Assembly: GCA_004794655.1 (NCBI GenBank)
Contig: SMMW01000192.1
Span: forward strand, 586,902-650,901
Length of the DNA stretch: 64,000 nt
Source: Marisa cornuarietis
Lineage: Eukaryota; Mollusca; Gastropoda; Architaenioglossa; Ampullariidae
Reading direction: 5' to 3'
Part shown: positions 1-10,298 of the stretch, piece after piece
How positions within the stretch are numbered: the stretch's first letter is position 1
How the letters are laid out: the number at the start of each line of letters is the position of its first letter
Program-made: the position numbers and the translations under genes
The notes under the pieces: generated by a model
Databases searched by the model: none
Seen by the model: the letters and a program-made list of their open reading frames with translations, nothing else
What the model was told of the DNA's origin: nothing

Positions 1-1389
1 AACAACTTCAGCTGAACCCTCTCCCACCACAGTCACGTGACTGACGTCCCCGCGTTCACTCATCTTCAAAACATTCACCGCACTTTTACAGGTAAAGCAA
101 ACATTTCACCTGCACAGGTACAAAGTACGCTGTGTTAACGCAGAAGGTTAACAAAAAGTCAGAGGTCATAAACACCCCGTGAACTCTCCGTGTCTTACAG
201 GGTTTTCGCCCTTGGGGCATTCCGAGGCTGATGCCGGAGCCAGAGAAGGATACCCGTCCGTAGTGACCAGCGTCTAAGTCGTCTGGTCATTGCCTCTCCC
301 GCCCCCCCCCCACAGCAAACCCCTGGCCCGTCAACGATGTGCTAGAGCCCGAAAGTGCTTCGTGTTTTCTTCGCAGACCCCGGGAGAGAGATTTGCCAGA
401 CCTCAGGTTGTGACGGGCTTCCAATGAAGTCTTTTGATCATCGCCTTATCACCCAGCCCACGTCACCCACGATATTTTACGTTATCGCCCTCCTCGTCTT
501 TCGATTTCTGGGCTGTCATTGTAGGACAAGGACCTGCTTGTGATGTCAAGGCCTCAGCCAACGGGGTGAGCTGGAAAAGTATGCTACCAAGGCGTGTTTA
601 TAATACTACAGTGACGTCACAGTTTGGACCGCCTGCGGGACAAGGCTACTCGTTGATATTTGCTAAATTATTTTTAATGCTAAATTAGGATCCTGTGATG
701 CTAAATTACGGTATTGTAATGACTGAAGCTGAACTGTCTGAAAATTAAAATAAAACAAAAATTGCTGTCTGGTAAGCCTTTAAACACAAGCTACTGGGAA
801 CAGTGCCATGCTGCCTGCTACACATTGCGAACGTCATTGGACAGACGTTTCGACTTCAGCAGGTATCGTGTGGGTCGTGCATTTTCCCTGCTGCTGTACA
901 TCATCTGCTTCGCACGAGCGCGCACCGAGTGCCTAGCGTTACACGAGACGTTGGGCGTTCCACCACGTCATATCCGCTTCCCACAGCCCTGTGTCCGTGA
1001 CGTCAACATGACGTCAAGAGAAGCAGCATGGCGTAACAAACTGAAATGAGAGACGTCACAGTTGACAGAATGTCGCTAACAACGTCAGCAAACTTGTAAC
1101 GAGGAGAGCCGCTCGCGCGTCACGTGAGGCATGTGCAGACAGCGTGGTGATGGAGGAGCAACAGTCAGGCTGAAGTTCACACATTCACGTGGAGTAACAC
1201 AATGACGATGTGAATGTGAATAACGAGTGTCCCACAACCTGTACATTCCCGAGATATAAAGTCTCTCACCATTTATCTTCATTAACTTTCCTTTAGTATC
1301 AAAAGCTTTTTTAAAATAAAAGTACATCGCATGCCGCAGTTGTAGCAAAGATTACCCCAATTATCCTGAACTGTTTGCCTCATTCTCAG
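1..1389. other. Unique non-coding stretch
   Basis: Mixed-composition single-copy sequence with a poly-C run at about 302-311. Short open frames occur on both strands, but none has coding-like codon use or flanking splice signals. The last 15 bases are a pyrimidine-rich tract running into the acceptor-like CTCAG of the next entry. Confidence 0.6.
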
Positions 1390-1436
1390 AATGGAAAATA
1401 ATCCTTCGAGCAGCGATAATCCTAATCTGCTTCCAG
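1390..1436 (+). CDS. Possible short first coding exon (weak)
   Basis: A 47-bp segment begins after an acceptor-like TTGCCTCATTCTCAG and ends at a donor-like CCAG/GTAAGG (GT at 1437). It holds an ATG at 1391 in good context (A at -3, G at +4) and reads MENNPSSSDNPNLLP, ending one base into the next codon. The product is too short to recognise. The segment at 11990-12078 starts with two bases of a codon, so the phases are compatible, which happens by chance one time in three. Splice-like pairs this close are common in 64 kb, so this is only a hint. Confidence 0.2.
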
Positions 1437-3180
1437 GTAAGGAATTAGCCATGTTAACTACTGGCATGTGCTGGGCTGGCTGAGTGTACTTCTATTCTTT
1501 GTCAAGACTGTTGTGGGTAAACCTGTCTTACTGATCTTCAGACAAATATAGTCTCCACACTTTCTTGTTGAGCTTCTAGCTTCTTGTTTAACATCTGAAA
1601 CTGTGTCGGTTAAAAATACTGTATGAAAGTCTATATTCCGCTTTAGTGACTCCCAACTCCCAATATTTCCTCAAGTTATTCAAATGTCAGCTTCTTCAGT
1701 GACATCAGTTTATTAGTTCCGCACGTTTTTCAGAAAAATTCAAAACTGTAAGGTACATAAAGAAAAATCTACTATTAAAGAAAAAATAAACATAGTAAAA
1801 TGTTCTCACAAATGCACCTTAAACAACCGCAGACCATGGAAGTACGTCTATGTACAATCGACAACATTTCTGGTCAGCGAGAAACACAAGATCGCAATCT
1901 CACTTTTCTCTCCAAATAGAGTCAGGAACTTTTCTCATTTGTTCTGATCTTCCTGTTTTTCAAATCTTTCAGTAAAAAAAATTAAAGCTTGCCAGACCTG
2001 TTTATCCTGGGGATAACCAATCCCTACTCCTTCCAGAGAAAACCGGTAGTCACCCCCCCTCCCCGGGGCAAAAACACAACTAGCTCTGGCTTCAGTCCGT
2101 TTGGTCAGCAACACATCCAAGACAAAAACTTTTCATCGTTCGTTTCATTATTTTTAAAGTGTGGATACTATTATCTTAAGCGACATTCTCAATGATTCGC
2201 TCGTATGATCTACATGTGTAATATGGTAGCTACCCGTGTCTACAACGTTGAAGCTCCATTTGGAAAAATGGTAGAGAATCATCTCCCAGAACCGACTTTT
2301 ATATCTGTGGAATGTCCAGGTACTTGCTGCCCATTGTCTGAACCTGGGCCATGATTTTGTCTTTTTTACGAGCAGGCGAAGGGTGAGAAATAAGTTTGCT
2401 TCTTGTTGGTCTCGACATCTTAGTGCCAAGAGAAGAAAGGAATAAACTGAAGTTAAACATTAAATCACAACCGCCAGCTGACACAAACTTTACATCGTCA
2501 CTTGACAAAACATTTAATGACATTAACTGAAGTAAAGGAAACAGAAGGAAAATACAATTATTATGAGAAAAAAGTAAAAAGTTGTTAAAAAAATTCCGAC
2601 AGAGAGTTAACACGTGCATCTTGACGGAGCGCTTCTCTTGTTTCTTAATAAAAATTTATTATTTGTCAATTTATTATTGTCATTATGGTTTTGGTCTTTA
2701 AGTAATTTAACTAATTAGGAGGATTTACCTCACTGAGTACGGTTAACAGGTGTAAGAGTTTACTTTACATTATTATTTGGAATTATCTAACTACATATGT
2801 ATTTATACTTAATATTGTTGTTTCTTTTTTTTTAAGGAGAAATAATTTATTTGGGTAATAATTAGAGAATGAAAGAGTTAAGCTCATGTCTTCACGGCTT
2901 AGGGTCAAGGAAGAAGGTTAGTGTGGCAAGGAATAATAACACACGGGAGAAACACGGAAATGAAGAGAACGACCATCGATTGTACAACGTGTCCCAGTTA
3001 CAACACGGGTAGGCCAGAGAGTACAAGTCTCGAGCTGATGTTGCCGAGGATGAGTTAACCCCGCTGTTCATCAGGATCACGTGTAGCAGCAAACTATTGT
3101 TGCAAGAAAAGCCCAAGAAAAACGAGAACATCAGCCACTGTCATCAGTCACAATAGACATGAACACCCCGGGGCCTGTAG
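1437..3180. other. AT-rich unique stretch, no clear gene
   Basis: AT-rich single-copy DNA. A short minus-strand frame at 2299-2418 begins with ATG just after a pyrimidine-rich AAG and reads MSRPTRSKLISHPSPARKKD onward for 39 residues, but it lacks a donor and any recognisable family. A segment at about 2605-2660 resembles 5310-5355: a GTTAA-A-ACGTGC motif followed by TCTCTTGTTTC and AATAAAAAT. These may be remnants of one old dispersed repeat. Confidence 0.5.
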
Positions 3181-3529
3181 CACTGGGTGGGTTATCAGTC
3201 CTGGTGACTGCTTGATGCTGAGCAGACGTGCACCCGTGCACGCGCATTACTCACTGCTCACTGCTCTCTCTTGCACGCGCACACAAACACCAGCGGAGCA
3301 GAAAGGTGGAGAGCACGCGGACACTTACACAAACACAAGTACACGAGAAAAGAAGAGTTGAAGAGAAAAGGCCAGGTACATACCCCAAGTCAGTGTAACG
3401 GGTGGAGTGCAAACTGTAACCGTTGCTGGCCGGGCGTTGGTGTGTAGGTACGTGTCGACTGTCCCACAGCGGAATGGTCTGAGTTCGCTACCACTTGAGG
3501 CGCAGCACAGAAAAAACACGTCCGCTGGC

Positions 3530-4158
3530 ATGCACCACCACACCGATGACCCTCGTCAGCTGATGATGGCCGTCACACTGCGCCACCTACCGGCAGCAAC
3601 AAGAGGCGCAAACCACGGGAACCACTCCCTCACCCCCACCCTCCCAACTCCGCGCCGGAGTTTGGCGATGTACGAAGTAGCAGTGAGGGGCCGAGCGAGG
3701 GCAGCGCAGACTCTTGCCACACCTGACGACATCCACGACTGTAGCTGCGCGGGGTTTGTGTGCCTCCCGCCGCCACCAGCAGCACCAACACCACCACTAC
3801 TACCACCACCACCCAGCCTCGTGTCCGAGGCGCACAGCTCGAGTGGAAGCGCGCTGCAGCGGGACGCCGACAGGCGCCAATGTTGTTGCGAGCGGTGACG
3901 GAGGTGAGGTTTGCGGTGTGGGATCTGGTGGCACAAGACGACTCCAGCGCCAGACACGGAGACGGAGCCGTTTGTGCCGCGGGCAGCCGCGCAGCGCCGC
4001 ACTCACCGCCTGCTGTGGGACGACGAGGGGCTGACGGGGAGAGGCGGCAGGTTGTAGACTGTAGAGGCTACTGCTTGCCGCTCAACAGCCTGCAACCCCT
4101 TTCACACGCTGAGCGACGGCGGCAACACCGACGATCGTTTGTACAGCAGACAACACAG
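3530..4158 (+). promoter_or_regulatory. CpG-dense block, possible promoter / 5' UTR exon
   Basis: This stretch is visibly richer in G+C and CpG than its surroundings, with many CGCC, GCGC and ACGACG words and a CCA/CAC triplet run at about 3770-3812. It ends in GACAACACAG/GTATGT, a good donor-like site (GT at 4159). A CpG-dense block ending in a donor is typical of an animal promoter with a non-coding first exon. The overlapping open frames in three or more phases (for example 3760-4182 plus and 3556-4002 minus) are Arg/Ala/Thr/Gly-rich and low complexity, as expected of GC-rich DNA with few stops. I read them as fortuitous. A GC-rich, unmethylated intergenic stretch is the alternative. Confidence 0.35.
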
Positions 4159-4479
4159 GTATGTCTGAGACTCGCCAGGTGAGTCTGGGACAATGGGACA
4201 GCCGACAGGTGTGTCCTGAGTCCTGAAATGGCAGTGGAAGTCTTCCGTCAGGGACAGAGAGAGAGAGAGAGAGAATGTGTTTGTTCGCGCATGCACTTGC
4301 GTACGTGTATCTGCATGATGCATGTACGTTTTGTATGAACGTGCGCGCGTGTAATTGATACTAAAATACCGAGGCCGACAAATGTAAGCGAGGGTTATGT
4401 TTCCTCCTAAACTTAAGAGCGGTGAGCGGCGGGCGATCGGTTCCCGTGTGAAACCCGCTTCTTCCACATGAAGTACAAG

Positions 4480-5049
4480 ACTGGGAATCATCTGGCTAAG
4501 ATGACACTGGGAATCACCTGGCTAAGATGACACTGGGAATCACCTGGCTAAGATGGCACTGGGAATCAGCTGGCTAAGATGACACTGGGAATCACCTGGC
4601 TAAGATGACACTGGGAATCACCTGGCTAAGATGGCACTGGGAATCACCTGGCTAAGATGGCACTGGGAATCACCTGGCTAAGATGACACTGGGAATCACC
4701 TGGCTAAGATGACACTGGGAATCACCTGGCTAAGATGGCACTGGGAATCACCTGGCTAAGATGGCACTGGGAATCACCTGGCTAAGATGGCACTGGGAAT
4801 CACCTGGCTAAGATGACACTGGGAATCACCTGGCTAAGATGACACTGGGAATCACCTGGCTAAGATGGCACTGGGAATCAGCTGGCTGAGGACACTGGGA
4901 ATCACCTGGCTAAGATGACACTGGGAATGACCTGGCTAAGATGACACTGGGAATCACCTGGCTAAGATGACACTGGGAATGACCTGGCTAAGATGACACT
5001 GGGAATCACCTGCTAAGATGACACTGGGAATCACCTGGCTAAGATGACA
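4480..5049. repeat. 26-bp minisatellite, about 22 copies
   Basis: The unit is ACTGGGAATCACCTGGCTAA followed by GATGAC. Copies alternate between GATGAC and GATGGC endings, a few read CAGCTGG or GACCTGG, and two are shortened near 4890 and 5010. The array begins sharply at ACTGGGAATCA and ends at GATGACAT. Confidence 0.97.
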
Positions 5050-5353
5050 TCCTGTCAATGGAAGCAAGCATTAGCCCCTAAAGAAAAGAAGCTTATCGCG
5101 CCAGTTCCTAGAGATATACGATTATAACGCCCTCGTGAAGATGTAAGACTACAGCGCCAGCTCACAAAGGCATAAAAGTAAGATTATAAGGCTAAGACAT
5201 AAAAACCTGAGATTATCATGTCAGCTGACAGGGGCACCGCACCCCTCCACCCTCTAGACTCTATAGCCTGACATTATTTACGATGATACTGTCTTGAAGA
5301 CAGCTCACAGGGGGTTAAAACGTGCGCGTCTCTTGTTTCCCAATAAAAATGTT
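5050..5353. other. Unique spacer
   Basis: Single-copy sequence with an AATAAAAAT word at about 5343 and a short stretch similar to 2605-2660. No coding signal is seen. Confidence 0.6.
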
Positions 5354-5440
5354 TGACAAGTTATCTTCGCTATCATCTTTAATGACAAGTTATCTTCGCT
5401 ATCATCTTTAATGACAAGTTATCTTCGCTATCATCTTTAA
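5354..5440. repeat. 29-bp triplicate
   Basis: Three identical 29-bp copies beginning TGACAAGTTATCTTCGCTAT lie head to tail, followed by a partial TG. With no divergence between copies, the event is recent. Confidence 0.97.
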
Positions 5441-5995
5441 TGCTTTCCTTTCTTCTCAGTCGGCTTCCTTGCACGTAAACAAAACAAAAACAGGGTTGAA
5501 AGGTTGTCTGGCATCAGAACAATAGAGAAGAAGAAGGGAAAAGGTCTGACTATCAAAATAAAGGAAGAATGGAGAAAGTCTGAGTGTATCAAAGGATAAA
5601 CAAAGCAAAGGAAAGAGATGTCAAGGCTACCGGGGGTCGCTTGCGGGGGGAAAAAACAAAGCGAAATAAAACACGAGACTTTGCGCGTGACGTCATCACG
5701 AGGGCAGCCAAGTGGAACAAACTCAGGCAGAAGGTGTTAACTGCCATCTAATACAGTTTCCATGTTATCGTCCGAAAGTGTCGGGTGCTTGCTTCTTGTT
5801 CTCCGGGTGCGGAAACTCGATGGCGCAATAACTGTCCACCTTTAGCATGATTCCCAGTGTGACTGGGAGGTGAGGAGGAAGGGTGGAGGGAAATAACAAA
5901 ACGTGTTCCTCCCGTGACAGTTTGGCTAACGGCAAAACAAAATGTACATGATGGGATGGTTTACATAGGCAAGACCTCAAGAATAGACGTTTCAC

Positions 5996-5996
<1 letters not shown>
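5441..5996. other. Unique stretch
   Basis: Purine-rich single-copy DNA (AAAG/GAAG words at 5520-5630). No open frame here looks coding. Confidence 0.55.
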
Positions 5997-6026
<30 letters not shown>

Positions 6027-6060
6027 GTGCGTGTGCGTGTATGTGTGTGTGTGTGTGCAC
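5997..6060. repeat. (GT)n microsatellite with GC interruptions
   Basis: Alternating purine-pyrimidine tract, GTGTGCGTGTGTGCGTGTGC and continuing to GCACGCG. It is a Z-DNA-prone sequence type. The low-complexity CVCV/HTHT open frames across it are artefacts. Confidence 0.97.
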
Positions 6061-6130
6061 GCGAGCAATATGTGGATGAGGAAAGAGGACAATTAAGCGA
6101 TGCAAACAGAGCGAAAGAAGAAGAAGGAGG

Positions 6131-6159
6131 AGATGATGATGATGACGATGATGATGATG
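6131..6159. repeat. (GAT)n/(GAC)n microsatellite
   Basis: Short triplet run GATGATGATGATGACGATGA and onward. Confidence 0.95.
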
Positions 6160-6783
6160 TCCCAGGAAGATGCAGACACATCGATCGTTACATAAATGAC
6201 AGCGATGTTTAAGCTGAATTATGCAGTACCTGGCAATGTGAAGAAAGTGTAGTTTATGAATTGCTAATCAGTCAGCACGTGCATGTATGCATGCTCGCCC
6301 ACGTGCACTGACGCAGGCTGAGTTGTGATTGACAAAGTGATTCTAATCCAGTTTCACGCTCCACCCTGACACCTAGCTTACACCTCCTTCTCTCTCTCTC
6401 ACACAACTTCAATTAAGCTCCTTTGAAGATTGTTGTGTGTGTCGCTGCTGTGGACACCGCCTTCACAGTCACACGATCACCAGGAAACGTCCGCACTAAT
6501 GTGTGTGTGTGGGGGGGGAGGGGCGGGGGAGTGTCACATGACACTGACATGGACACCTTATGGAATCATATTGGAATGGCCATCCATTGCGAAGAACGCA
6601 GGACTTGGGGGGAAAGGGGTGGAGTGAGATGACTGGGACCCGAACATACTCAGCCTAACCAAGACTATTGCTGGAGTTTCTGTTTAGGGTTAGGGTTAGC
6701 CATGACTGTCACAAAGTCAGTAAGAATATTGAAGAATTAACCAACTGACAATCTTACCTGAACTGTACTAGTGAATTCCTCCG
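6160..6783. other. Unique stretch with a G-rich patch
   Basis: Single-copy DNA with a GT-then-G-rich patch at about 6499-6529 and a 16-base telomere-like run (two and two-thirds TTAGGG) at 6684-6699. The only splice-like signal is a minus-strand donor-like TTCAG/GTAAGA near 6757. Confidence 0.55.
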
Positions 6784-6787
6784 GAAT

Positions 6788-7495
6788 TTAACTTTCAGAT
6801 GAAGCTGCGTCAGTGTTAGCAAGAAATTTAAATCGGTTTTTGCAATTCTGGTTTTTAAAAGGAGCACGGCGGAGTGCTAGGCAAGGTAAGGACAGACAAG
6901 TCAGGCAGCAGGCACACGACCTTAGGTGACTGTGGGGCTTACCCCGTACTGTCCAAATGGGGCTAACGACACTCCTAAACACATCATTTACAAAGTATGA
7001 AACAACAATGTATACAACCAACATATGCCGACAAAATACACACACAAACGTAGAAAATACCAGAAAAATAGTCGAAAATACACGCAAAATAGTAGAAAAT
7101 GTACAACAAAACAACGGCAACACATACACATGTACAGTAGAGTATACACACATGGTAGAAATCACTTTGTGCTTGTAAGAAAAAGCGTCACAACTGACTT
7201 CACTAAGGTCGCCACCTGTCAAAAGGTCTACATCATCAAGTGTCAGAGAATCTACATTATCTACATCATCTACATTGTCGGGTGTCAAAAGATCTGCATC
7301 GCCGGCTGCAGTTAAGTAACATGGGGAGTGGGGTGAGCTGCACGAGCAGTCATACCTCGTCCTACAACCACACCTACACGTGCCTGGTGCTGGCAACATG
7401 AAGGCTGTTATTGTGTCAAGATGATAGGCAGCCTTATAAGCCGCGCCATGGCTTTGTGCACAGTGCATCCAAACAGGCTGAAACACTTGAAACAT
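6788..7495 (-). CDS. Long minus-strand ORF of unknown function
   Basis: From the first ATG (7495) this frame runs 235 codons to a stop at 6788. It stays open upstream to 7594 through a (CA)n tract. A frame this long outside a tandem array is unusual in this window. The predicted protein starts MFQVFQPVWMHCAQSHGAAY. It then has a Cys-rich patch (CRCGCRTRYDCSC), an acidic patch with repeated DDVDNVD-like words, a hydrophobic stretch built on a repeated VFSTI/VFSTF unit followed by MLVVYIVVSYFV (possible membrane segments), and a short basic tail ending ASSES. The VFST part comes from short AT-rich direct repeats at about 7030-7110, which lowers confidence. I recognise no family. It could be a single-exon gene, a decayed transposon frame or chance. 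Confidence 0.2.
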   Translation of the reverse strand: MFQVFQPVWMHCAQSHGAAYKAAYHLDTITAFMLPAPGTCRCGCRTRYDCSCSSPHSPCYLTAAGDADLLTPDNVDDVDNVDSLTLDDVDLLTGGDLSEVSCDAFSYKHKVISTMCVYSTVHVYVLPLFCCTFSTILRVFSTIFLVFSTFVCVFCRHMLVVYIVVSYFVNDVFRSVVSPIWTVRGKPHSHLRSCACCLTCLSLPCLALRRAPFKNQNCKNRFKFLANTDAASSES

Positions 7496-7536
7496 GTTGA
7501 ACAGTGACTGGGTACTCGCCTTTAAAATGTCTCCAT

Positions 7537-7584
7537 TGTGTGTGTGTGTGTGTGCATGCACACCCCCCCCCCACACACACACAG
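7537..7584. repeat. (GT)n - C-run - (CA)n compound microsatellite
   Basis: A GT run turns through GCATGCAC into a C run and then a CA run, so its two halves are partly complementary and could fold. Confidence 0.95.
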
Positions 7585-7926
7585 GCGCTGGCACCCGCAG
7601 GGAGTTGGATTATTCATGACATGTCTCCTGGGGAGAAGGTTTCTCTGCTGGGAGGCAGCAAGAGCAGATAAGCCAGGGGCCAGGCCTGCAGTTGAAACTG
7701 CGACACGTGTAGCGACACGTGCATCACATAAACAAACAACACGCACTCACGCCAACCGTCCCCCACCTTTCTTCACCCCCTGCCTCCCTCCCCACATCCA
7801 CCCGACTGAGACGGCGACTCCGAGAGGCGGCCACACACTTGCATGGACCTGGGGCCGGGTGCACACATGGGCCACTCGACTTCTCCGCTACAACCATGGC
7901 GCCTGGGGCCGGGTGCACGCACACAC
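7585..7926. other. Unique stretch with short duplication
   Basis: Single-copy DNA with two copies of a CCTGGGGCCGGGTGCAC word (7848-7864 and 7901-7917) about 53 bp apart. No coding evidence is seen. Confidence 0.55.
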
Positions 7927-8037
7927 CTCTCTCTCTACATTCTCTCCCTCTACATTCTCTCTCTTTCTCTCTCAGTTCTCTCTCTCCCTCTCAATTCTCT
8001 CCCTCTACATTCTCTCTCAATTCTCTCCCTCTCTCTG
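7927..8037. repeat. Polypyrimidine CTCTCT/CTACATT tract
   Basis: A near-pure pyrimidine strand made of CTCTCTCC, CTACATT and CTCAATT words. It is a mirror-repeat-rich sequence of the kind that can form triplex DNA. Confidence 0.9.
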
Positions 8038-8352
8038 ACCACTGCCCAGCATATTAACCATATGTGACCAGCCTGACTCGTTATGGCGAGTTCCCAAGTA
8101 GCTGTCGTCACCGTGTAATTATGTTTGATCCTGCACTTTGAGGGACTTGCTCACAATAATTTTTTATTTATTTACAACAGTCGAGACGAATGTCCTCTTA
8201 GCTGAATGTTTCCCGCAGAAGTCCCACAACTTTCAGCTGTAAAGAAGTATAATCTCTAAGAAATTTAAATTGCTGCCATACTTCATCAGCTCGTGGTGTG
8301 GACATGAGCAATGAGCATTCTTCCGAATGGATACCTGCGCATTACAAATGGA
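8038..8352. other. Unique stretch
   Basis: Single-copy, moderately AT-rich DNA. No feature is seen. Confidence 0.55.
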
Positions 8353-8399
<47 letters not shown>

Positions 8400-8440
8400 A
8401 TCATCAATCATCAATCATCAATCATCAATCATCAATCATC

Positions 8441-8492
<52 letters not shown>
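8353..8492. repeat. (ATC)n microsatellite with 7-bp core
   Basis: ATC triplets flank a block of seven ATCATCA (7-bp) units at about 8394-8446. The tract then decays into a 10-bp ATCACATGAC-like ladder to about 8530. All three plus frames are open (Ser, His or Ile homopolymers), which is a composition effect. Confidence 0.97.
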
Positions 8493-8493
<1 letters not shown>

Positions 8494-8530
8494 CATGACA
8501 TCGCATGATATCACATGACATCACATGATA

Positions 8531-8950
8531 ATAAAGGCAAGACGCCGAGGACGAGGGTGTTGCAGTTACAGTCATGGTTCTTCAGAAAGCGAGAACAAGA
8601 AAACACCAATACGGAAATAATAACATGGATACCCTTTACGAGGAAACGATCACTATCCGGCTATCCCCCCCCACACACACACACACATTCCCACCCACTG
8701 GGACAAACTCATAATACTCGCACGAAATAGCTCAGCCTCCGTGGGTAATGACAGGCAATAATGGGTAATGTTAGGTAATTAATATCGGCGTTTTCTACCC
8801 CACTCGGGCTTCACCTCCAAAAATAAAAAAAGACGAGCTTCAGCGCGGGTGTGACGGGTAGTAGGCGGACACATAAATACCCCGGGTACTGCAGTAAAGA
8901 TGTGATCGTTGGTGTACACAAGATGTTACAAACTACATTCTCTCGGCAAA
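8531..8950. other. Unique stretch, possible 5' flank of the next entry
   Basis: Contains a C-run/CA patch at about 8666-8687 and, at about 8871, ACATAAATACC, a weak TATA-like word 80 bp before the ATG at 8951. Confidence 0.4.
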
Positions 8951-9114
8951 ATGTCACCAGCGTCAGCTGCCGCCAAGAAATCAAAGCGAGGCAAAGAAAG
9001 AGAGGAAGCAGGGCCTGCAGCTTCGATCCTTGCGGGGTGCAGGGTGGGTCCAGGGCGCCGTCACTTTCCGGGTGACCTCCGCCTGCTAGTGGCACAAACA
9101 TGGAGTAACGAGAG
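8951..9114 (+). CDS. Candidate first coding exon, function unknown
   Basis: ATG at 8951 follows GGCAAA (A at -3). The frame stays open for 54 codons plus two bases and ends exactly at a perfect donor GAG/AG/GTAAGT (GT at 9115), so the in-frame TAA of the uncut frame is the donor itself. The N-terminus is MSPASAAAKKSKRGKERE, a basic, Ala/Lys-rich start, followed by an Ala/Gly/Pro-rich segment and LRLLVAQTWSNE. The basic KKSKRGKER patch would suit a nuclear protein, but that is only composition. No domain is recognised. Overlapping frames on both strands are also open here, so frame choice rests on the Kozak context and donor. The matching downstream exon was not found. Confidence 0.3.
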
Positions 9115-9413
9115 GTAAGTGTGACAGCTACAGCCCCACCATGGTCCACACCACCATTTTGTCAACGTGTCCCAGCAGTTTTCCCAGCCACGTCGGTCGT
9201 CATGTTTACACGGGTAGAGAGCCGCGGGTACTTGGGAAAAACAGGTACATGGCAAACGGTTGTCATACATGTTTGGAAAGAGGTTATAGGTCACACGTGT
9301 GAACAGATGACTGAACGCCCACACATACACACACAGAGACACACAAACATGTTAACTCCATGAGTGTTTCTGTGACCCTATGAATGAGGTATGTTCACAC
9401 TCTCGTTAAATGC
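9115..9413. other. Unique stretch
   Basis: Single-copy DNA following the donor at 9115, with a short CA-rich patch at about 9321-9349. Confidence 0.5.
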
Positions 9414-9520
9414 TGTTACACTGTGACACTAACATTGTATTAGCGCTAAATGTGAGCTTGTTACACTGTGACACTAACATTGTATTAGCCTTAAATGCAA
9501 GCTTGTTACACTGTTACACT
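9414..9520. repeat. 45-bp direct repeat, 2.4 copies
   Basis: Copies start at 9414, 9459 and 9504 with TGTTACACTGTGACACTAAC. They abut the left end of the foldback element and share a CA-TGT-TA pattern with its right outer flank, so they may be part of the element's end. Confidence 0.9.
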
Positions 9521-9963
9521 ACCCAAATAGCATTCAAACCTTTTATAAATGTTTTATAAATGTTCTCATGAAACGTTTGACTAATGTTTGCACAAAATGT
9601 TTATTTTGCACATCTGAAAAATGTTTTCTAAACGTTTGCATTCAAACTATATTGAAACTTATTTTCTACCTTTTTAAAATGTTTTAGAAACATTTTCTGT
9701 AAAACATTAGTTGTTCTGACTTAAACGTTTACCAAAAAATGTTTTCTAAATGTAATTTAAATGTTCACCAAATCACACATACTCTCTGCAGTTCCACTCC
9801 AACATGGCAGGAATGACATACACAGAAGAATAAAACTTTCCTTTTCATTAAAATATATTTTATTGTGTATGAACCCATGTGTCACAACCCCGGGAAGCGT
9901 GACTCGCACTCTCTCTCTTTCTCTCTTCTAATTGACATGCACGGGCCAGACAAACACAGGTTC

Positions 9964-10055
9964 TTCAGTGTAATAGGTTAGGGGTAGGTCTTGTATTGTT
10001 TCGTGTGCGTGTGTGTGTGTGTGTGTAATAGGTTAGGGGTAGGTCTTGTATTGTT

Positions 10056-10091
<36 letters not shown>

Positions 10092-10226
10092 GGTTAGGGG
10101 TAGGTCTTGTATTGTTTCGTGTGTGTGTGTGTGTGTGTGTAATAGGTTAGGGGTAGGTCTTGTATTGTTTCGTGTGTGTGTGTGTGTGTGTGTGTGTAAT
10201 AGGTTAGGGGTAGGTCTTGTATTGTT

Positions 10227-10298
<72 letters not shown>

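Noticed and set aside
2299..2418. 39-residue minus-strand ORF starting MSRPTRSKLISHP
   Set aside because: Good start context and acceptor-like flank, but too short, with no donor and no family.
6684..6699. Interstitial telomere repeat (TTAGGG)
   Set aside because: Only two and two-thirds units, which is expected by chance in repeat-rich DNA.
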